A stretch of DNA of 64,000 nt from Cherax quadricarinatus (lineage: Eukaryota; Arthropoda; Malacostraca; Decapoda; Parastacidae), in the NCBI RefSeq assembly GCF_038502225.1, contig NC_091292.1, forward strand, positions 102,146,128 to 102,210,127, in the 5' to 3' direction. The notes beneath the pieces were generated by a model, which was not told where the DNA came from, did not search any database, and saw only the letters and a list, made by a program, of their open reading frames with translations. The translations under genes and the position numbers were made by a program. The first letter of the stretch is position 1. Each line of letters begins with the position of its first letter. Shown piece after piece: positions 34,701 to 44,557 of this stretch.

Positions 34701-37384
34701 GAAATGCCTAGCCATAGTGGTACACTCTGTAATCATTATTTTACTACATGTAAACCACACAATAACCAAATTCTGTAAACTCAGCATTGTAATCCTTATA
34801 GAGAATAAACTTTGAATTTGAATCACTCCTCTTTCCTCCTGCCCCCACCCTCCTATAACCACAAACTTCTGCCCCACATTCTAATACTGCGTTTTTAAAA
34901 CTATTCCAACCCTCTTCAACCCCCCCCCCCACTACTCATCTTTGCACTAGCCCACCTTTCTGCCAATAGTCGCTTATATCTCACCCGAACTTCCTCCTCC
35001 CTTAGTTTATACACTTTCACCTCCCTCTTACTTGTTGTTGCCACCTTCCTTTTGTCCCATCTACCTCTTACTCTAACTGTAGCTACAACTAGATAATGAT
35101 CCGATATATAAATTGCTCCTCTATAAACATGTACATCCTGGAGCCTACCCATCAACATTTTATCCACCAATACATAATCTAACAAACTACTTTCATTACG
35201 TGCTGCATCATACCTTGTATATTTATTTATCCTCTTTTTCATAAAATATGTATTACTTATTACCAAATCTCTTTCTACACACTGCTCAATTAAAGGCTCC
35301 CCATTTACATTTGCCCCTGGCACCCCAAATTTACCTACTACTCCCTCCATAACATTTTTACCCACTTTATCATTGAAATCCCCAACCACCATTACTCTCA
35401 CACATAATTGAAAACTCCCCACGCATTCACTCAACATTTTCCAAAATCTCTCTCTCTCCTCTACACTTCTCTCTTCTCCAGGTGCATACACGCTTACTAT
35501 AACCCACTTTTCACATCCAACCTTTATTTTACTCCACATAATCCTTGAATTTATACATTTATAGTCCCTCTTTTCCTGTCATAGCTTATCCTTCAACATT
35601 ATTGCTACTCCTTCTTTAGCTCTAACTCTAACAGGTGTTAATTCTTATTAATAAGGTCAAAGTATTATAGTTGAGAGGTAATGGAGGTAACGTACGAGAG
35701 GGAGGCACCGAAGATTTTGAGTAGCACCAGAGAGTAGGAAGTTGAGGTATTTTGACCAGTAACCTGACAGGTAATGTAGTACATCACACACATCAACATC
35801 AACGCTCCTGTGATTCCCATCCACATCTGCAAAACACACACATAACACCTGTAGAACAATAACACGTGTGGAAGATTGAGACACTTGTGTAACATATGGG
35901 AATCTTTATTAAGGTAACGTTTCCTTAAAGATTCCCATATGTTGCACAAGTGTCTCAATCTTCAACTTGTCTGTTTTCACACCATTTATCATAAATAACA
36001 CGTGTGGCACAACACAATAACATTTATTGTTCAATCAATAACTTTCATGCCTGCATAACCATAACATTTTTTGTGAACTGAATAATTTTATTTACATTTT
36101 ATTAATTACATATACAGCCAACTGTTGCACAACAAACTTTTATTATTGTTTTAATTTACTATAAATTTCTTTAGCTTTGTACTGAATTACTTTTTTTTTC
36201 AACATACCAGCTGTACCCCACCGAGGCAGGGTTACCTGAAAAGAAAAACGAAAGTTTTTCTTTTTAAATTTAGTAATTTATACACGAGAAGGGGGAGGGG
36301 GGTTACTGCTACCAGCATTTTACTCGCCTCTTACAATACGCATGGCTTACGGAGGAAGAATTCTTCTCCACAAATTGCGCAGTCAAACTTTTGGCAATAA
36401 AAATTTAAATTCAGAATGAGATGAGATTTCGTTCGGATTTTTAACCCCGAAGGGCTAATAGCCATCCAGGATAACCCAAGAAAGGCAGTGCGTCATCGAG
36501 GACTGTGCCTTACTTCCATTGGGGGTCCTCAATCTTGTCCCCAGGATGCAACCCACACCAGTCGCCTAACACCCAGCCATCTACTTGCTACTAGGTGAAC
36601 AGGACAATAGGTGTAAGGAAACGCGAGGAAGATCAAAAGAAAAGTACTATACCAAGGGCTGGAAGGGTCTGATGAGAGCGAGGGCCTGGCTGAGGGGTCG
36701 AGGCTTGCTGGTGCAGAAGGTGAGAGGATCATTGAAGTAGCCCACAGTGTAGTCCACCACCTCCCCCCTCTCACCTGTTATGGCAAGGTTGAGGGAGAAG
36801 TCTGCTGTGTACTTCTGCAGCTCTCCTATCACACCTACACACGGAGATCACAAGTTATGACATGGACTGTGGGGAAGTGGAACCATGCAGTAATTTAAGA
36901 AAAGGACAGACCAGAGAAGAAAGATGCATGATGCTATATAAATTTAACTCAGTATAAAAAAAAACATTACACCATAAATTGAAGTATCAGGTTTCCTAGC
37001 ACATGCAGTCTCTCGCAAATGAAAATAAAAGGTTTCCTATTACAGTAACTAATTGAAATTGAAAATACTTTCAAGAGGGAGTGAGGGAAGGAGGAAGGGG
37101 GGGTTCTTATGATGCTGGTGGTCTTTATCTCGAACAATAAGAACTACCATCGTCTTCCTCTGATCAAGCTTGAACTATCTCCCAGCCCTCAGATGTTTAA
37201 CAACTCTGTAGAGTCTAGCGCTTCTCAGCGATTATACCCCTCAAGGAAGATTCCTTGATGTTGGTGAGGGGCTCTTGATTTAGGGAATTGGATCTGTGCT
37301 TCAGTTCCCTGAAGTAAGCCTGAATGCCTTCCACATCCCCCCCAGGCGCTGTATAATCCTCCGGGTTTAGCACTTCCCCTTGAT

Positions 37385-37420
<36 letters not shown>

Positions 37421-40400
37421 CAGACCAGTGTAGGAGCCGTTGTCAAGTCTTAGACCCCACTGGCCGTCTGGAGGCTCCCTGATGATGTAGGTGAAGTTAA
37501 GCACTGAAGATATAACTCTGAGGATGCGTGCGTCCACACAATCCTTCAGGTGGACAACTCCTGACTTAACTTCATAAAAGGTGAAGGGAGCATAATTCAT
37601 AGTCACGACGGTGAAAGTATGGCCATGGAAATTCTGCAACAACGAGGAAATTATCAATAACCTAGCCACAACACAGGTTAATTTTTAGCCTATAACTTAA
37701 TCATAACACGAGCACAAAACCTACAGGGTGTGCATAAATTTTCTTTGCCCATACGCTTTTTCAAACTTTTCTTTAACATTGATAGCCTGATGCTTGATGT
37801 AGTTCACCGGTATTGTCCCGGCAGTTGAATATCATAAAAGGCAATACTCGAGGGTTATTATCCAGGCATCAGCATCCAAAAACCAATTTAAAAAAAGCAA
37901 GGTCCAAAACTGAGTTATTGTATGTTGTAAGGTTTGGCCTAATAGTTCCTATGCCATCAAGAGCCTCTTCCAGTCCATCTTCAAAGTGTATTTAAGATAT
38001 CAAACTGTGAGGGCAACACAGCTGAATTAGCTGTTTTAACTTTTAAAGATTTAAATAAGATATTATAAGGACCACAATGGAAATAAGTCACTGACTTTTT
38101 TGGGTTATCCTAGATAATTACACATTTGCTATGTATGATCCCCTCAAGGGAGGCTCGTTGACGCTGGCGAGGGGCTCTTGATCTAGGGAATTGGATCTGC
38201 GCTCCAGTTCCCTGAATTGAGCCTGAATACCTTCCATCCCCCCCCCCCCTCTGCATGCGCTGTATAATCCTACGGGTTTAGCACTCCCCCATGATTATAA
38301 TAATAATAATAATGCTATGTATGATAATTTATGTATATGTATACCTATACTCTAATAGACTTACATAATGTGTCGAGTATGAGACACTCTTGTAGCCTAG
38401 AGACTATCATCAACACGAGAACACTAAACTTAGTTTAGTGTTCTCGTGTTGATGATAGTATCTGTTAGGCAAGACACATATGCAACAGTTAGGTATCTTT
38501 ATTATGAAACGTTTCGCCTACACAGTAGGCTTCTTCAGTCGAGTACAGAAAAGATGATAGTATCTACATAACGAAGTCTCAATTCACATCTTTCATTCAT
38601 GTGGTTGGATTACAAGCAGCTTCACTTTAGTATTTTTGTGAACTGCAGAAATTATAAAAAAACTTTAATATTTATTATTTAAAATTACAAACAGCTTTGT
38701 GCAAAGTGTTTATTAAGCAGATTGGATTTTTAAAGTGCTGTACCATGATATGTATTTTTTTTCCAGTGCTTGTCTTGGCATCTGCGTTAATAATGCAGAG
38801 CATTTCGGGTAACTTTGGTTTTGTCCCCAGGATGCGACCCACACCATCGGTTAACACCCAGGTACCTACTTACTATTAAGTAAACAGGGACAGCAGATGT
38901 CTTAAGGAAACAGGCCCATGTTTCCACCCGTACCGGGGATCGAACCACATGCACTCAATGCGCGAGCTGAGTGCGCTACCAACCAAGCTACGGGACACTG
39001 TAGACTTATTTCATAGGTAGGTGAACTTAGGCAAAATAATAATCATTTTTCCCCCAGAAATAGGCCCCCCTCCCCCACAAATCATGCACCTTAGGCAGCA
39101 GAAGTGATAATAGCAATAGCAGCAGCAAAGGGGTGTGAGAGGAGGTGTCAGTATAAATCTGTATCAAACTCTAAGGCTTAGAGTGTGATACACAAAGTCT
39201 AAACCACATCCAATTTCGTGCCAAATTACAGGTCATTAGTCTGTTTAGACACCAGCAGAGGCGACGACGTAAGGCCATTAACCTCAGTTCAAACTTCATC
39301 CATAATCAGCTTTATGCCATAAGTAATAATCGGTAGCAAATTCTGACGAAAGGGGAAATTTCCTTTCAGTTAGGCTGAGAAAAGGAAAGGAGATACTGGG
39401 ATGTTATTCAGGCAAAGCTGCTCAAACTTCACTCCCACAGTAATGTGACCAAAGTCTGTCAGTTCAGTCAAATTTTACCCCATTGAGATAGAGGGTGAAA
39501 TAAACCGCACAGAGTGAAACTTGACGATTCTGCCCGGCTGGGATTATTAACTAGTCACAGTAACTAGTTAATAGTCCAGGTGGGACCGAAATGAGTTTTT
39601 CTCCATCTGCAGCTCGTGTGTCTGTGTCCCAATTAATATTTGCACTAATAACTCATTACAGTTGTGACCGTGTGAATGGCTCATTACTTTGCAATTTGTT
39701 CATGTTTGTAACCATGTATAGACGTGTAGATGATTCATTACATTTGTAACTTGATCACGATTGTGACTAGATCTACCTGGAGTTCATTACCTTTGTAACT
39801 AGTTCAGCTATCATAACTTTGGGGTCCAGTTCCTGGACCCATTATGTACCTCTGTAATCTTTTGACTACCGCCCACAGGATGGGTATGGGGTGCATAATA
39901 GATATTAAACTATCATATGCAGGTTGTTTTGTATTGTTCCAGCCATGGTATTGTGCCTTTTATTTTCTACAGGCAGAAACAAAAATTATATCACCTGTTG
40001 ATTTTATTTAGCGTACCTTAAATTTGTCAGTATAGAGTGGATTGTTCCAGACTTGTCCTACTCCAGGTACCCAGACGTCGACAAGAGCCATTTGGGGTCC
40101 TCCAGTAGAGCAGGGGAACGAGGAAACTAGGTGATAGACAAGGTCATTGTAGAACACCTGACCAGTGTTCCTTAGGACACTCTTCTCCCAGGGCAACCAC
40201 GATGCTATCACAGTGCCATACCCAGAACCTACACACAAATACTGGGTTTAGCATTTTCGTGAATAAGAATAAATAAGAATGGGTAACAATACTGCGTATA
40301 TTCTCTGCCGCAAGAAGAGGTTTTATACACAATTTATTTCATGTTAATTGCATTTAAATTAAAGAATCTGAAATATTACCAAGAACATAAGAATAGATTC

Positions 40401-43400
40401 AGTAGAGGAAGATTCCTTCAGCTTAAGTTCGATATTTGCAGCATCACTGATGCACGAAATATTGACAGTATTGACATTATATCCAGTTTCTTCTTTCAAT
40501 AAAAAGTAGGGGCGCCATTGGTACACTAAGAGGAAACACCGTAAGTGTCCGGGGCCCAAAACTGTTCAACAGCCTCCCATCAAGCATTAGGGGAATTGCC
40601 AATAAACCCCTGGCTGCCTTCAAGAGAGAGCTGGACAGATACCTAAAGTCAGTGCCGGATCAGCCGGGCTGTGGCTCGTACGTTGGACTGCGTGCGGCCA
40701 GCAGTAACAGCCTAGTTGATCAGGCCCTGATCCATCGGGAGGCCTGGTCATGGACCGGGCCGCGGGGGCGTTGATCCCCGGAATAACCTCCAGGTATGTC
40801 GAGTAGTTAATACAGAGGGAAATTACCAAGTGAGTGGCGTTACATACGTGACTCAGCAGAAAAGAGAAAGCTATAAGAGAGCTCGAAATTATTTATAACA
40901 TTCAGCGGTAAGCGTTAAAGCTGTAGGAGTTATACAACTCCTGGGGAATGGGAAGCAACTGAGTTGGATCCAGTGGGAGAAAAAGTGAGATTCCTTGGAT
41001 CAAGTGCCCTTTACCAGCATCAGAGAACCTCCCTTGAAATGTGTAAGCAGCAGTAAAATGAGGCATGTTTACAATTAGAGGAGTACTGAGGAAGTGGTGT
41101 CGAGCAAGCGTGCACAGGGACATTTTTCATTACATCGGCTGTCTTCCACCAAGGTAGGCTGAGCCCCCCCCCCCAGTAGTGACTTCCCCAAGAAGTACAG
41201 TACTTTCACTCTTTCAGAGTGGAAGCACTGTACTTCACACCTCCAGGTCTCAAGTCCGGCTAACCAATTCCTCTGAATTATTTCATGTTACCTTGCTCAC
41301 ACTCCAACAGCATATCAAGTCATAAAAACTAATTGTCCCCATTCCGACACGTTCACATACACCTGCTAGATGTTTGAACCCTTATCACTTAAAACTTTCA
41401 CACCCTCCTTCTAACCCTTCCATGGATGGCCTCTACCCGTTCTTTCTCCCAACCCGGATTAATACATCCTTTTCATCATCCTATCCTGTTCTATTCACTA
41501 GCACGTTAAGAGACAATACAATAAGTTTCAGGGGCCCAAGACTGTTCAACTGCCTCCCAGCATATATAAGGGGGATTACCAATAGACCCCTGGCTGTCTT
41601 CAAGCAGGCATTGGACAAGCACCTAAAGTCGATACCTGACCAGCCGGGCTGTGGTTCGTACGTTGGATTGCGTGCAGCCAGCAGTAAAAGCCTGGTTGAT
41701 CAGGCCCTAATCCACCATGAGACCTGGTCACAGACCGGGCCACGGGGGCGTTGACCCCCGGAACTCTCCAGGTAAACTGCAGGTATCCCCTCTAAGTGCT
41801 CAAACCATCTCAAAAGCTTCTCCGCTCTGAATCAGACACGTTGTAAACAGCAGTGCTGTAAGGAATACTGGTGTTAGATAAGTACCGAGGAAGTTTTGTT
41901 GGGTTAAAGTGCTGAGGGGAAGTGCTGATCCCGTGTAGACCAGCAACATCTTGTTTGCGTCCTGGAACCACTTGCTCCTCTGTATCGTCATCGTCACACG
42001 GCCCACATCCTTAACGTCAAGAGATAATACTCATATTACTACTAATAAAAGTACATAATAGTGGTGCAAGACTTGGATTCGAGTAAATTATGGTCTGAAT
42101 TCACGTTGGAGACAGTGTATTGATGATTTGATGAGAGTTAAGACACATGTGCAACATCTGGTTATCTTTATTGTAGACGTTTCGCCATCCAGTGGCTTTA
42201 TCAATACAGAGTCTAGGACATAATTAGAAGACAGTAAAACTATATACAAAAGATGAGGTAATCAGTCCCTCAGCCTTGGAGTTGGCGTGACGAGCACCGT
42301 GGCTGCAGAGATTCTTGAGCACAGGCAAGGAGGCTGGCGCTTATATAGGCATCAGTGGACAGGGACATGTAGCAAGATGGGAGGTGACTCCAATTCCTTC
42401 AATCAAAAATCCTTAAGAGGCACGTAATTTCCCCAGTCTTCTAATATGTTCGTAAGGTGATGTCCAGGATCTTTCCTTAATTCATGGTATAACTTAACAA
42501 ATCTTTGAGGACAGTAGTGTTGTAGTGATTATACCATGAATTAAGAAAAGATCCTAAACTTCACCTTACGAAACAGAGAAAGCCAATGCGTTAGTAATTA
42601 TGGACAAGGTAGATTATAGTGGAAAAATGAAGATGTTATTAGAAGACGAAGGAACTAACATGCCTCTTAAACTCAAGGATTGAGATCTTACCTGGAGGCG
42701 AGCGAGGATAACATAGGCGACGCAGAAGGAGCCGTGTGCGTGGTGATGGGTGGTAGTGAGCACAGTGTATGGAGGTGGAGGAGTGTGCAAGAAGGTGTTC
42801 ATCTCCCACAGTAAGGTAGCATCACCCAGGCTTGACACCACAGCTTCCACCAGCCCCAGATATGGTTCCTCCGGGGTATACAGCACCATCTGGGGAACAC
42901 AAATGGCTTACGTGTTGGGTTTCAAGCCCATCGACTACACGAGGGTCATCGTGGCTTCCTTATAAACATTTACATCACTGAGGAATAATTTATTACCTTG
43001 CATAAGGCTTAATGTAAACTCTAAGAGACACACCCCTCTCAGTATAAACATTTTATAGCATGCTCATAGGGAAGCGTTAAAATCCTAAGGGCCACAGCGC
43101 CTGGGATATTGGCAGGAAATCAGGTTTGATCCAGGATGCAGGAGGTCAGTATTAAATGGTATAGTGATAGCTACAAACTGTGGAAAAGGACACTCTTGTA
43201 CAGTTCAGAACATTTATTATTATTATAATCAAAAAGAAGCGCTAAGCAGAACATTTATTAAAGGAAACGTTTCGCCCGAGTGCCTTCATCAGTCCATTAG
43301 AGCTGAAGAAGTCACTGAGCGAAACGTTTCTTTTAATAAATGTCCTGAACTGAACTCCAGTGTTCGTTTCCACACAAAGGGGAGGGTTAAGTTTAATTCG

Positions 43401-44504
43401 GTGGATCAAGAGCCGCTTGCTGGCGTCTAGTAACCTCCCTTATAGGGTCGGTATACATAATTTTACCAGCAACAGGTAATGCGAACATCACAAACTACTA
43501 CAATGCATTGTTTCGTTTTATACAAATTAATAAAAGCTACTTTTGTATTTTCACTGGAACGCGACTATTATAGAAATGAATGTAATAAAGTATATTAGTG
43601 TTGGGGAAGCACGAAACTCGAATGTATCACACAGCGCCTCGGGAATGGGAGGAAAAATATCAAGAGCCCCTCACCGGCATCAAGGAAGAGTGAAGGATGA
43701 AATACCTTATAGCATCCGGTTAGATGGCGAGTCAGCAAGGCTGAGATCATGCTGGCCACCTCTTCTGCAGCAGGTTCCTCTTCCTCTCTAGCCGAAAAAG
43801 TTCTTTCATATTCTCCCAAGACCGCAGCGTAGGTCCTAGCTCCTGGTAATACCACCCTGGGTCTGGTACATTCCTCTAGGTCTTTAGTTAAAAGTATTTT
43901 TCCCAGAAGCGAATCGTGGTCACGGTTTGGGTCTGCAGCTGTGATAACGGTGCGTGAGGCTTGCAGTTCTTGTAGAGCTGTGGGCAAGGTAGGTCTTGTG
44001 TACGACTCCAGGGAAGCCTCGTCACTGACGACAGGTAGTCAGTCAGTCGTTAATAATGATCTCTTAACTGTGTGCTTGTCTGCTGGTGAATTGTTTGCGT
44101 AGTCGTCTGCTGGTGGATTGCTCATATAGTCTGTTGAGGGATTGTTTGTATTGTCTGTTTCCGTTGGTGAGTTGTTTGTATTGTCTGGTTTTGGATTATT
44201 TGTTAAGTCTGATGGTGAATTGTTTGTGTAGTAGTCTGCTGGTGCATTTACATTGTCTACTGATGGATTAATTATGTAATCTGCTAGTGGAATGCTTGTG
44301 TGGTCATCAGCTGGTGGACTGTTAGTATTGTATGCTTTTACAATGCCTATGTAGTCTCCTACTGGATTGTCTGTAGCGTGGTGGTCTTGTGTGAGTGTGG
44401 TAGTAGAGCGAGAGATGCTGGTAGCAAGGGAGTATCTGAGTGTGCGAATCTTGTGCTGCTGCTGTTGCTGCTGCTGTTGCTGCTGCTGCTGTTGCTGCTG
44501 CTGT

Positions 44505-44557
<53 letters not shown>

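Noticed and set aside
38930..39000. Genuine tRNA gene on the minus strand
   Set aside because: A and B boxes are visible, but a closed acceptor stem is missing and the sequence continues into a repeated SINE body.
44041..44110. A 44-nt intron (GTTAAG ... GTCGTCAG) removing the TGA in IR exon 1
   Set aside because: Splice sites exist, but the intron would change the reading phase relative to the following block; kept only as an unlikely alternative.
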